64,000 nt of DNA from JBFGFX01 sp965232455. GTDB taxonomy: Bacteria > Pseudomonadota > Gammaproteobacteria > Steroidobacterales > Woeseiaceae. Location: positions 4,836,001-4,900,000 of the forward strand of contig OZ246981.1 of the NCBI GenBank assembly GCA_965232455.1, in the 5' to 3' direction. Position 1 is the first letter of the stretch; every line of letters begins with the position of its first letter. Under the pieces are notes generated by a model. It was given only the letters and a program-made list of their open reading frames with translations. It made no database searches and had not been told where the DNA came from. The translations under genes were made by a program, and so were the position numbers. Below, one piece after another: positions 1 to 8,367 of this stretch.

Positions 1-671
1 TCGGTTTCGGCGCCATCGCGGTTCGTGTAGAGAAGCAGTCCCGACAGGCGATCGCCGCCGCCGGCGAGCGTGATCCGGCCGACCGTGCTCTCGTCGGCGC
101 TCGAATAACCGGCTTTGAGTCCGGTATGAAAGGATCGGCCGTCCGTGAGGTAGTCCCACGGGCCCTTGGTGGTCAGAGCGACTACGCCGCCGATCGCATC
201 GCTGCCGTACAGCGAGGAAATCGGGCCGCGCGCGATTTCCGCGCGCTGCAGGCTGTCGATGTCGACGAAGTCGCGCCGCGCGCTCAGGAAAGGCCCGAAC
301 GAAAACTCGTCGGGCATCCGGATGCCGTCGACCATCGTCAAAACGCGGTTGCCGCCGATGCCGCGGATCGTGAAGCCGCTCAGGCCGAATCGGCTGCCCG
401 TGCCGCTGACCGATACGCCGGGTTCGTAACGGACGAGGTCGGCGATGTCCCGCGTGATTTCGCGCTCGAGGTCTTCGGCCGTGACCACGGAGATCGTGGC
501 GGCCAGTTCCCTGAGCGTACGCTCGGTGCGCGTGCCGACCACGGTGATCGTCGAAAACTCGCCGGCGGCACTATCGTCGTCGCCGGCCTCCTGTGTTGCC
601 TGTCCTAGCGCCGTGTTCCAAAAGACGAACGGCAACGCGCAAGCCAGAATCCCTCTGGTTCCTGCGTTCAT
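1..671 (-). CDS. TonB-dependent haem/haemoglobin-type receptor, N-terminal part (runs off left edge)
   Basis: The 223 visible residues are the export signal and plug of an outer-membrane receptor that uses TonB energy to take up a bound ligand. The ATG is at 669-671. Residues 1-23 look like a signal peptide ending in ALG-Q, a TonB-box-like ITVVGTR lies at about 42-48, and a plug with GFTIRGIGG and VDGIRMPDEF follows. That wording, with ARGPISSLYGSDAIGGVV further on, is typical of the haemoglobin/transferrin/lactoferrin receptor family, so haem or a haem protein is the likely ligand. The barrel lies outside the window. Fur-like boxes sit just upstream, between this gene and the divergent exported protein, so repression by iron is likely. 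The family is clear; the ligand is inferred. Confidence 0.85.
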   Translation of the reverse strand, partial: MNAGTRGILACALPFVFWNTALGQATQEAGDDDSAAGEFSTITVVGTRTERTLRELAATISVVTAEDLEREITRDIADLVRYEPGVSVSGTGSRFGLSGFTIRGIGGNRVLTMVDGIRMPDEFSFGPFLSARRDFVDIDSLQRAEIARGPISSLYGSDAIGGVVALTTKGPWDYLTDGRSFHTGLKAGYSSADESTVGRITLAGGGDRLSGLLLYTNRDGAET

Positions 672-700
672 TGGCTGGTCCTCCCGTGACTCGATGGTGT

Positions 701-742
701 TATAATGATTATCATTCACAAATAATAATGATTCTCATTTGT
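701..742. promoter_or_regulatory. Two tandem Fur-like boxes between divergent iron genes
   Basis: Two 19-base elements resemble the Fur consensus GATAATGATAATCATTATC. Positions 701-719 (TATAATGATTATCATTCAC) match 15 of 19 bases and 724-742 (AATAATGATTCTCATTTGT) match 13 of 19, counted by eye. They lie between the receptor gene starting at 671 on the minus strand and the gene starting at 812 on the plus strand, so one Fur-occupied region could repress both under iron-replete conditions. Confidence 0.75.
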
Positions 743-811
743 ATCTTACACAAAGCCGTCGGCTTGGCAAGGACCCGTGCGGTGTCCGGCGGCCGGCAGG
801 AGCGTAAAAAC

Positions 812-1942
812 ATGAAGACAACAGCTATGTATGTGTTGGTCGTTGCAATCACCTGCGCCGTTATGACAAACGCCGGGGCGGAGACGATGGATTCCGACCC
901 CGCAGCGCGGCAGTTCACCTACTCCTGGCAATTTCTCGAGACCGACGCAATGCGGCCTCGCGGCGGCACCAGTAAAGGACCGGCCGTAACACTCGACGAG
1001 TCGCCCGGCAAGGCGTGGGCGGCGCTGCAGGCGCCGGGACTGTCCGCGCAGGAGCGCGATCGCCGTGCGATCCTGGCGATGGCGGGCGGTTTTCGCACGA
1101 GCTTCGATTTCATCGAGACCGTCGGTTTCGTCGACGGTTTTGCGCCCGATCGCCCGTATCAGTCCTGGGGGACGGAGTACGTTTACGTCGTTACCGACGA
1201 ACCCGACTTCGTGAGCCTCCAGCACGTCATCGTGATGTTCTTTCAGGGCGAGGACGGCGAGATCATGGGTCCGGCCGTCGTCAAACACTGGCGCCAGGAC
1301 TGGCAATACGAAGACCGCGATCTGCACGTCTACGTCGGCCACGACACCTGGGCGCGGAAAACGCTGTCGCGACGGGAGGTCAGGGGCACCTGGTCGCAGG
1401 CCGTGTTCCAGGTCGATGACTCGCCCCGCTATCAGGCCGTCGGTCGCTGGCAACACGACGGCAACCACTCCAGCTGGATTAGCGACAACACCTGGCGGCC
1501 GCTGCCGCGCCGCGAATTCAGCGTCCGCGACGACTACCATGTCCTGTCCGGAACCAATCGCCACACGATTACGCCGACCGGCTGGGTGCAGGAAGAGGAC
1601 AACCTGAAGCTCGTGCTGAACGAAGACGGCAGCCCCCGCGCCGAGAAACCCTATCTCGCCAGGGAGGCGGGGCTGAACCGCTACGAACGCATCCTCGATC
1701 ACGACTTTTCGGCCGGGGATACGTACTGGTCGAACACCGGACCGTTCTGGGCGGACGTCCGCGCGGCCTGGGACGAGGCGTTTGCCGAGCGGGAACGGTT
1801 CTCGATCCGGTCGTCGGTCGATGACCAGCGTCTGTTCGAGGCGATGTTCGGGTACGCGGCGAAACTCGACGAGGGTGAGGCCTACGATGGGGCGGATGCT
1901 CGGGCGTTCATTGCGACGACCTTCGACGCATTCTTGAACTGA
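812..1942 (+). CDS. DUF6607-like exported protein, Fur-linked
   Basis: A 376-residue exported protein. I chose the ATG at 812 because AGGAG lies about ten bases upstream and residues 1-23 then form a signal peptide ending in AGA. The mature part is soluble, rich in Trp, Asp and aromatic residues, with no membrane helix. The block RRAILAMAGGFRTSFDFIET at about 85-103 and the later tryptophan-rich stretches resemble the DUF6607 family as I remember it, which is often found beside haem or iron TonB receptors. Biochemical function is unknown. Its divergent arrangement with a haem-type receptor across a double Fur box suggests a periplasmic or surface role in iron or haem use. The family assignment is moderate and the role is inference. 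Confidence 0.65.
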   Translation: MKTTAMYVLVVAITCAVMTNAGAETMDSDPAARQFTYSWQFLETDAMRPRGGTSKGPAVTLDESPGKAWAALQAPGLSAQERDRRAILAMAGGFRTSFDFIETVGFVDGFAPDRPYQSWGTEYVYVVTDEPDFVSLQHVIVMFFQGEDGEIMGPAVVKHWRQDWQYEDRDLHVYVGHDTWARKTLSRREVRGTWSQAVFQVDDSPRYQAVGRWQHDGNHSSWISDNTWRPLPRREFSVRDDYHVLSGTNRHTITPTGWVQEEDNLKLVLNEDGSPRAEKPYLAREAGLNRYERILDHDFSAGDTYWSNTGPFWADVRAAWDEAFAERERFSIRSSVDDQRLFEAMFGYAAKLDEGEAYDGADARAFIATTFDAFLN

Positions 1943-2263
1943 GCAAAAGACCGGGCGCTGACCGGTCCGCGGGATGCTCGCGCAGCACGACCCGACTTGC
2001 CATAAGCGCTGCAGCGGGCCGCCTGCGGGACGTCCCTATTGACTTCAGCGACTTCAATGATAACCTAAATGAAAATCACTCTCATTTGCAGAAAATAAAA
2101 CCGCCAAACTCGCCCATTCACAGACTGGTGATGTCACCCATCGCGGCGCCGGGATTGCCAGTTCCGGCGGCGAAGGTCGGGTCCGCAGCAGCGACGTCGT
2201 CGGGCCGGTCTCGTTCGGGACATCCGGCCGACGGCGAGTGAACGCAAACCGAGGATTACCCAC
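1943..2263. promoter_or_regulatory. Intergenic region with Fur-like box upstream of FecA-like receptor
   Basis: This 321-base gap carries no convincing gene. At 2067-2087 it contains AAATGA-AAATCA-CTCTCATTT, an imperfect palindrome close to the AATGAnAATnAtTCTCATT form of a Fur box. It lies about 180 bases ahead of the receptor start at 2264, in AT-rich DNA (2055-2100) that is a likely promoter. Iron repression of the downstream receptor is the simplest reading. Confidence 0.6.
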
Positions 2264-4519
2264 TTGAAACACACAGCCATTGTCCTGCTGCTTGCCGCAC
2301 CGGCGATCAGCTTCGCGCAAACCGCCGACGAGTCCACCGACGATGCCGGCCGTGAAATACCGGAAATCACGATTTTCGGCAGCCATGCCGGGGTCAGCAG
2401 CGTCCCCGGCGCCGCCAAGGCGGTGACGCTCGAAGACATGCTCCGGTTCAACCAATCGGACATTCAGCGCATGATCCGACAGGTGCCCGGCGTCTCGATC
2501 CAGGTGGAAGACGGTTACGGTCTGCGGCCGAACATCAGCATCCGCGGCACGGCGTCGGAGCGCAGCGCACGCATTACGCTGCTCGAGGACGGCGTGTTGG
2601 TTGCACCGGCCCCCTACGCCGCGCCGGCGGCGTATTATTTCCCGACCGCCGGACGCTTGTCGGCCGTGGAAGTGCTGAAAGGGCCGGCCGCGATCACCGA
2701 AGGGCCTTACACGATCGGCGGCGCGATCAACCTGATTTCCACGCCGATCCCAAGCGCGCGCGCGGGATTCGTCAATCTGCAGGCAGGCGAAGATGCAACC
2801 TGGCGCCTGCACGCCAACTACGGAGACGACGACGGTCGCTTCGGCTGGCTCGTGGAAACGCATCAATGGCAGAGTGACGGCTTTCAGAACCTGGATACGG
2901 GCGGCGACACCGGCCTGGAAAAGGAGGACTACCTGGTCAAGCTGCGTTACAGCACCGACGAGGCCGCGTCGCTCTACCAGCAGCTGGACCTCAAGCTGCA
3001 CTACGCCACCGAAACGTCCGACCAGAGTTACCTTGGCCTGACGGACGCCGACTTTGACGACCGTCCGTTCCGCCGATACGGTCTCTCGACGCTGGACAAC
3101 ATCGATACCGAACACAGTCAGGCGATTCTGCGTTATCTCGTCCGCAACGATCGCGTCGAGATCACCGCCTCCGGCTATTACAACGAATTCGAGCGCGACT
3201 GGTTCAAAACCGAAGGGCTGGATCTCGACGGTAGTCCGGACGCACAGACCTTCGACAGGGTCAGCTGGTTCCAGGTCGTGCAGGCCGTCAATCTCGGTGC
3301 CGGCATCGGATCGGCGACGCCGGAACAGCTCGCGGGTATCCTGAACGGCGACGACACGGCGGCGGGCGCCGTGCAGGTTCGCTCCAACGCGCGCGAGTAT
3401 TATTCGGCCGGTATCGACGTCGACGTCAAATGGAGCATGGAGTTCGGCGCAACCACGCACGACTTCTCGGCCGGCATCCGCCGTCACGTCGATCACTCGG
3501 AACGGCTGCAGCGAAACAGCACCTACACGCAGGTGGGCGGCGAACTCGTGCTCGACGATCTCGGCCTGCTCGGCAACGCCGGCAACCGGGAGCAGGACGC
3601 CGACGTTTGGGCATTCTGGCTGCGCGACGAGATCGACTTCGGCCGGCTGCAGCTGTCGCCCGGCTTGCGTTACGAAATCATCGATCAGGATCGTACTCGC
3701 TGGGAAACGCGACCGGATCAGACGACCGACCCGTCGTCCCGCGATTCGAGCAACATCCGCGATCAGCGCAAGAACGACACGAACGTCCTGATCCCGGGGC
3801 TCGGCTTCGTTTACGCCTTCGATGACCGGTGGTCCGGTTACGGCGGCGTCCACAAGGGTTTTTCAGCGCCGAGCAACGCACCCGGGGCGGACGAGGAAGA
3901 AAGCATCAACTACGAACTCGGCGTCCGTTTCGGCGCCGGCGACACGGTGGCCGATGCCGGACTGTTCCTGACCGATTACGACAATCTCGTCGGCACCTGC
4001 ACCGCATCGTCCGGCGTCGATTGCGAAGTCGGAGACGCGTTCAACGGCGATGCCGCGACCGTCGCGGGTCTGGAGCTGACCGTATCGCACGTCTTCGGCA
4101 GCGACGGGCTGCTGCGTTTCCCGGTGTCGCTCGCGTACACGTACATCGACGCGGAGTTCGACAGCGACATCGCCGACACGGATTTTTTCGGCGACGTGTC
4201 GAAGGGTGATCCGCTGCCGTACATCCCCGAGAACCAGGCGCTCGCGACGGTCGGCGTCGAGGGTGGACGCTGGGGCGCATTCCTGTCGGCCAACTTCGTC
4301 GACGAGACCTGCGTGCGTGCGAGCTGCGGCCCATTCGAGGCCACGGACTCGAGCCTGTTGCTCGACACGTCGGCGTTTTTTGCGTTGAACGATCGCGTGA
4401 CGTTTACCGCAACGCTCGAAAACCTGAGCGACGAAGCCGACGTCGTCGGCAGGACGCCGTACGGCGCCCGGCCGAACAAGGCGAGAACGTTCACGTTGGG
4501 TGTTCGCCTGGAGCTGTAG
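2264..4519 (+). CDS. FecA-like TonB-dependent ferric-siderophore receptor
   Basis: A 751-residue outer-membrane receptor, the usual size for siderophore or ferric-citrate receptors. Translation appears to start at TTG 2264 with GAGG about ten bases upstream. Residues 1-18 form a clean signal peptide ending SFA-Q. A TonB-box-like EITIFGS lies at 34-40 and a plug at about 50-165. The plug signature (RQVPGVSIQVEDGYGLRPN, then ISIRG, VEVLKGPAAI and IGGAINLIST) is that of the FecA branch. The C-terminus ends in a hydrophobic strand with Leu as last residue, as expected for Bam-dependent insertion. A Fur-like box upstream supports iron control. No FecIR-type sigma/anti-sigma pair is adjacent and no N-terminal signalling extension is seen. 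Ferric citrate or a carboxylate siderophore is possible but unproven. Confidence 0.88.
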   Translation: MKHTAIVLLLAAPAISFAQTADESTDDAGREIPEITIFGSHAGVSSVPGAAKAVTLEDMLRFNQSDIQRMIRQVPGVSIQVEDGYGLRPNISIRGTASERSARITLLEDGVLVAPAPYAAPAAYYFPTAGRLSAVEVLKGPAAITEGPYTIGGAINLISTPIPSARAGFVNLQAGEDATWRLHANYGDDDGRFGWLVETHQWQSDGFQNLDTGGDTGLEKEDYLVKLRYSTDEAASLYQQLDLKLHYATETSDQSYLGLTDADFDDRPFRRYGLSTLDNIDTEHSQAILRYLVRNDRVEITASGYYNEFERDWFKTEGLDLDGSPDAQTFDRVSWFQVVQAVNLGAGIGSATPEQLAGILNGDDTAAGAVQVRSNAREYYSAGIDVDVKWSMEFGATTHDFSAGIRRHVDHSERLQRNSTYTQVGGELVLDDLGLLGNAGNREQDADVWAFWLRDEIDFGRLQLSPGLRYEIIDQDRTRWETRPDQTTDPSSRDSSNIRDQRKNDTNVLIPGLGFVYAFDDRWSGYGGVHKGFSAPSNAPGADEEESINYELGVRFGAGDTVADAGLFLTDYDNLVGTCTASSGVDCEVGDAFNGDAATVAGLELTVSHVFGSDGLLRFPVSLAYTYIDAEFDSDIADTDFFGDVSKGDPLPYIPENQALATVGVEGGRWGAFLSANFVDETCVRASCGPFEATDSSLLLDTSAFFALNDRVTFTATLENLSDEADVVGRTPYGARPNKARTFTLGVRLEL

Positions 4520-4634
4520 AACCCGAAAGAGTCTGCTGGGAACGGGCCGGTCCTCGACTCGCGGTTCCCGGTGCATGCGGACAGCGTGCTGATCGCCGGA
4601 GCGACCCGGCGGGAATCCCTCGCGAATCTTCCAA

Positions 4635-4665
4635 ATCGCCCAGACCTGATCGAGGTCTGGGCGAT
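4635..4665. terminator. Perfect 13-bp hairpin between convergent receptor genes
   Basis: Positions 4635-4647 (ATCGCCCAGACCT) and 4653-4665 (AGGTCTGGGCGAT) are exactly complementary around a five-base GATCG loop. The hairpin sits in the 162-base gap between two convergent TonB receptor genes and can form in both transcripts. There is no T-tract on either side, so it may be a Rho-independent-like pause or an mRNA-stabilising end rather than a classical terminator. Confidence 0.6.
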
Positions 4666-4681
4666 CCAGGGTGTCGATCGA

Positions 4682-7156
4682 TCAGAATCGCAGCTCCGCG
4701 AAGGCGCCGATCACCCGCTGATGAGGCTTGAGCCGGATGCCGCTTGCGCCGAAGTTCTCCTGAGTGCCGGTGTAATACTCCTCGTCGGTGAGATTCTCGA
4801 CGAACGCACCAATCGAAAACCGCTCCGCATCGTAACCCGCGCGGAGGTTCACCAGGTCGTAGTCGGGACTTCGGAACGGAAACTCGCCGAACGGAAGGTT
4901 GCGAACCAAACCGGAGTTCGGCGAGGGTCCGGTGGTCTGCAGAACGGTGAGCCCCTCCACGTCGGAATATTGCCCGTCTCGATGGATGAAGTCGGCGCGC
5001 AGCCAGTACTCCTCGCCGCCGGCCGTCGGCCACCGATACTCGACGAACGCGTTCCAGGTGAGCTCCGGCGCCTTCGGAATCTCGAGGCCCTTGAGGTCGA
5101 CCTCGAAACCGCCCGTGATCTGCGCGGTGGTGTCGCTCGTGATCTCGGTGTCCAGCAATCCCAGAGACCCGCCGAACGTGAACTGGTCCGTGACCAGAGC
5201 GAGGAACTCGAATTCGAGTCCGCTCGCCTCCGCGTCCTCGACGTTGATGGTCTGCTCGAAGTTCGAGGTCAGGTCACCGGGCGTCAGGAGGCGGAAGGCC
5301 TCGAGCTGCAGATCGTTCCAGTCCAGGTGGAAAACGGAGGCGTTCATCCGCAGGCGGCGGTCGAGCAGTTCGGTCTTGATGCCGACCTCGTAATTCCACA
5401 GCGTCTCATCGCCGTAGGCAACCGTGATGGCGGGCGATCCTTCGGCGTTGGTGTTGTTGCCGACGCTGTGTCCGCCGGCTTTGTAGCCTTTGGATACCGT
5501 GCCGTAGACGCTCACGTTGTCCGTCATCTGGACACGAAGCCCGACGCGCGGCGAGAAATCGTCGAAGTCCTCACTCGCCGCGGCTTGCGGTCGCTCGACG
5601 TTGATGAAGCTGCCGTAAAACCCGACGGGATCGACCGCCGGGTCCGGCGCGTCCGGCCCCGGCGCGATGCCGAAAGACCGGATCGAGTTCCTGATCTCGT
5701 CGCGCGTGTAGCGGCCGCCGACGAAAACGTCGATCGCGTCACCCACGTGGAAGGTGACATCGGTAAACAGCGCGGCGCTGTCGACGTTGAAGGCCTTGTC
5801 GTTCAGGAACAGACCGAGCCCGGTCGGGAAAGGCGGCAGAAAGCTGATGCCGTTGATTGCCGCGGTCGGGTCGCTGGAAATCGCGACGTAGTTGTCCTGC
5901 CGCTGGCGGTCGCGTGCGTGCAGCACACCGGTGACCCAGTCCAGGCGTTCGCCGCTGTATTCGAGGCGTAGCTCACCGCTGTAGGATCTGCCGTCGTATT
6001 CGTTCGTCCGGCTCAGCGCGTCCAGGTCGCCGATCAGGTCCTGGTCGAAAAAACGCCGCTGTTCGGCATCGATGATTCCGGCAATCGCCTTGAACGTCCA
6101 CGCGTCCGACAGGCGATGTGCGGCGTTGACGACGAACAACGTGGATTCCAGCTTGTTGAATTCGTCGAGGTCGTGGCTCAGGCGATCGCGGTTCTGCGGC
6201 CAGAATCCCGTGCCGGGATCGATCGCGTCGCTGATCCGCAGCGTGTCCACCGTGTCGAGATCCAGCACGCCCGACGGGACGGTTTCGTCGTGACCCTGAT
6301 CCTCGTCCGAGTGCATCAGCGTGAACTCGATCGTCGTGTCGTCGGTCGGTTCCCACGCGGCCTTGACGCGCATCATGAGCCAGTCGTGCCCGCTGTCGTC
6401 AGCGCCGCCGTCGGTGATGTTTCGCACGCTGCCCGCGTTGTCTTCGTAGAACACGACGCCCCTGGCCCTGAACGTATCGGACACCGGCAGGTTGAGCATG
6501 CCCGTGAGGCTGTACGTCTCTCCGGTGAGACGGTAGTTTTCCGCGCCCAGTCTCAGTGCCGCCGCAAATTCGTCGTCCGGGCTTCGTGTCGTCAGGTTCA
6601 ACGCGCCGCCCAGGGAATTGCGGCCGAAGTAGGTTCCTTGCGGTCCGCGCAGGACCTCGACACGCTCCATATCGGCAAGAAAGGGATTTGCAATCTGGTT
6701 CGGCACCGATGCGACGCTGAAACCGTCGAGGTAGACGCCCACCGAGTTGATGAACGCATTTTCCCCGGATACGAGGTTGTTGATCCCTCTTATCGACAGG
6801 CCGAGCCCGCGGGAACCCGATTGGCCGTCTTCGGTGAAGCTCACGTTCGGCGTGAGCGCGAGGTAGTCGGTCGCGGCCTGGATATTGTTTCTCTCCAGTT
6901 CATCCCCCGTGAAAACGGTCACGCTCACGGGAACCTCCTGCAGGTTCTGTTCGCGCCGCTGCGCCGTGACGACAATCTCTTCGATGGCGATCTGATCGGC
7001 GCCCGCTGCGCGAGCGTGCGGCGATAGCGCGGCTACCGTCATGGCCATTGTGATGATACCGGTGATTCCCGGCGCCTTGAGTTTCCCGCGGTCGGGTGAT
7101 GACCGGGAATTTCCCGGGCTTCCGATCGGTGGTTTTGTGCGAGTTGTTGTAGACAC
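4682..7156 (-). CDS. TonB-dependent receptor (iron-complex outer-membrane receptor family)
   Basis: An 824-residue outer-membrane receptor. A GTG start at 7156 is favoured by AAGGAG seven bases upstream. The first 50 residues are a long, basic, Ser/Pro-rich leader followed by a hydrophobic segment ending HARA, an extended signal peptide common in such proteins. The TonB box EEIVVTAQRR is at 59-68, followed by the plug (VPVSVTVFTGDEL, LSIRGINN, VYLDGFSVASV, VEVLRGPQGTYFGRNSLGGA) and a barrel ending in a terminal Phe. The EIVVTAQRR and GPQGTYFGRN signatures mark the large subfamily common in Sphingomonadales, Caulobacterales and marine gammaproteobacteria, whose ligands include siderophores, lipophilic compounds and glycans. 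No Fur box or pathway gene adjoins it, so the ligand is unknown. Confidence 0.88.
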   Translation of the reverse strand: MSTTTRTKPPIGSPGNSRSSPDRGKLKAPGITGIITMAMTVAALSPHARAAGADQIAIEEIVVTAQRREQNLQEVPVSVTVFTGDELERNNIQAATDYLALTPNVSFTEDGQSGSRGLGLSIRGINNLVSGENAFINSVGVYLDGFSVASVPNQIANPFLADMERVEVLRGPQGTYFGRNSLGGALNLTTRSPDDEFAAALRLGAENYRLTGETYSLTGMLNLPVSDTFRARGVVFYEDNAGSVRNITDGGADDSGHDWLMMRVKAAWEPTDDTTIEFTLMHSDEDQGHDETVPSGVLDLDTVDTLRISDAIDPGTGFWPQNRDRLSHDLDEFNKLESTLFVVNAAHRLSDAWTFKAIAGIIDAEQRRFFDQDLIGDLDALSRTNEYDGRSYSGELRLEYSGERLDWVTGVLHARDRQRQDNYVAISSDPTAAINGISFLPPFPTGLGLFLNDKAFNVDSAALFTDVTFHVGDAIDVFVGGRYTRDEIRNSIRSFGIAPGPDAPDPAVDPVGFYGSFINVERPQAAASEDFDDFSPRVGLRVQMTDNVSVYGTVSKGYKAGGHSVGNNTNAEGSPAITVAYGDETLWNYEVGIKTELLDRRLRMNASVFHLDWNDLQLEAFRLLTPGDLTSNFEQTINVEDAEASGLEFEFLALVTDQFTFGGSLGLLDTEITSDTTAQITGGFEVDLKGLEIPKAPELTWNAFVEYRWPTAGGEEYWLRADFIHRDGQYSDVEGLTVLQTTGPSPNSGLVRNLPFGEFPFRSPDYDLVNLRAGYDAERFSIGAFVENLTDEEYYTGTQENFGASGIRLKPHQRVIGAFAELRF

Positions 7157-7425
7157 GTCGAGTCTCCTTGAATGTCTCTGGTTGATAGCAACGGTCGGGA
7201 ACGACGGTTAATCCGGCGTCTCCGGGCCGCCTGAATGGTCAAGATGTGCGGTTGTCCCGCGGCCTGGCAGCGCGCAAATCGCGTAGCCGCCGTATTCGTC
7301 CCTCCAGAACGCGAAGCCGCGCGTCCGATGCACGGTTCCAGCGTCTGCTCGTCGGGGCCTTGTGGGTAAATCTGAACGTCATGTCGTTCTTCACTGTCGA
7401 TATCGGTGTCGTGTTTGCAGCGGCG

Positions 7426-8208
7426 TCAGCGTCGACCGGCACCGGTTGCGTTCACCGCCGGCGCGCTCGGGGATTCCTTTGGCAGGGATACGTCCTGAAA
7501 CAGCAGCATCTCGGGCAGGCGCGCGGACGCCCCGTCGTAGAAGCCGGCTTCCATGCCCTCCACGTTGCGGGGATTGACGAAGGTGCCGAACACGATGTCC
7601 CAGAGCGGCAGGTCGGAATAGTTGTAGTGATGGATGCCGCGTCCGTGGTGCACGCAGTGGCTTTCCGGTCGCTGAATGAAATAACCCAGCCAGTGCGGCG
7701 TCCGGACGTTTGCGTGCTGGAACATCGCGTTGAACGTCAGGAACGCCGCGCCGATTGCCGCCGCTTCGGCGCCGAGGCCGAGCAGCGGAATGAAAACCAG
7801 GCTCGCCCAGGTCGTAAAAAAGAAGACGTCGACGGGATGAAGATAGTAGGCGCCGAACGCGTCAACGCGCTCCGCGCTGTGGTGCATTTGATGAGCGAGC
7901 CGCCACAGGGCATCGAAGCGGTGGATGCTCCGGTGGTACCAGTAGTGCACGAATTCGTACACGAGCACGCCGACCGCGGCGCCCCAGATCGTACCCAGGC
8001 TCTTCAGTTCGAACAGCGCAAAGTCGCCGAGCAGGGCCGCCCAGCCGCTTGCGGTCAGCATCGACAGCCAGACGGCAGCCGCGGTCACGACGATGCCGCG
8101 AATACGCCAGGCCCGTTGACGTCGGTACTGGCGATGGCCGCGAAATGCGTCCAGAAGGATGAACGCCGGGATCAGCGCAAGCGCCACGTAGCCCAGGATT
8201 TCGACCAT
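7426..8208 (-). CDS. Sterol desaturase / fatty acid hydroxylase family membrane protein
   Basis: A 260-residue integral membrane di-iron enzyme. GAGGAG lies just before the ATG at 8208. Three to four hydrophobic segments occur (about 3-20, 38-58, 72-88, 130-160). The histidine clusters that hold the two iron atoms are all present: HYWYH (88-92), HQMHH (106-110), HCVHH (184-188) and HH at 193-194 followed by NYSD. Family members hydroxylate or desaturate C-H bonds in sterols, fatty acids or carotenoids using oxygen. The substrate cannot be told from sequence. The C-terminal 50 residues lie beyond the core and are Pro/Ala-rich. The gene stands between an 824-residue TonB receptor and a winged-helix regulator, all on the minus strand but separated by gaps of 159 to 269 bases. 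Confidence 0.88.
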   Translation of the reverse strand: MVEILGYVALALIPAFILLDAFRGHRQYRRQRAWRIRGIVVTAAAVWLSMLTASGWAALLGDFALFELKSLGTIWGAAVGVLVYEFVHYWYHRSIHRFDALWRLAHQMHHSAERVDAFGAYYLHPVDVFFFTTWASLVFIPLLGLGAEAAAIGAAFLTFNAMFQHANVRTPHWLGYFIQRPESHCVHHGRGIHHYNYSDLPLWDIVFGTFVNPRNVEGMEAGFYDGASARLPEMLLFQDVSLPKESPSAPAVNATGAGRR

Positions 8209-8367
8209 GATTTTTCTCCTCGTCTGCCGGGCTCTCGTTTCGAGAGCGGTGGGAATGGTCGACGAGGGCGCCGATGGGCGCTTGACGAAAAAGCGATATT
8301 TCTATGAAAAAAACATGACCGAAAGCCGTGGCGCGGATTTCGGGCAGCGGACGGTGACAGATACGGG

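Noticed and set aside
2054..3853. Long antisense open frame (599 codons) over the FecA-like receptor
   Set aside because: It mirrors the receptor reading frame in GC-rich DNA, has no recognisable domain, and the plus-strand protein is a clear family member.
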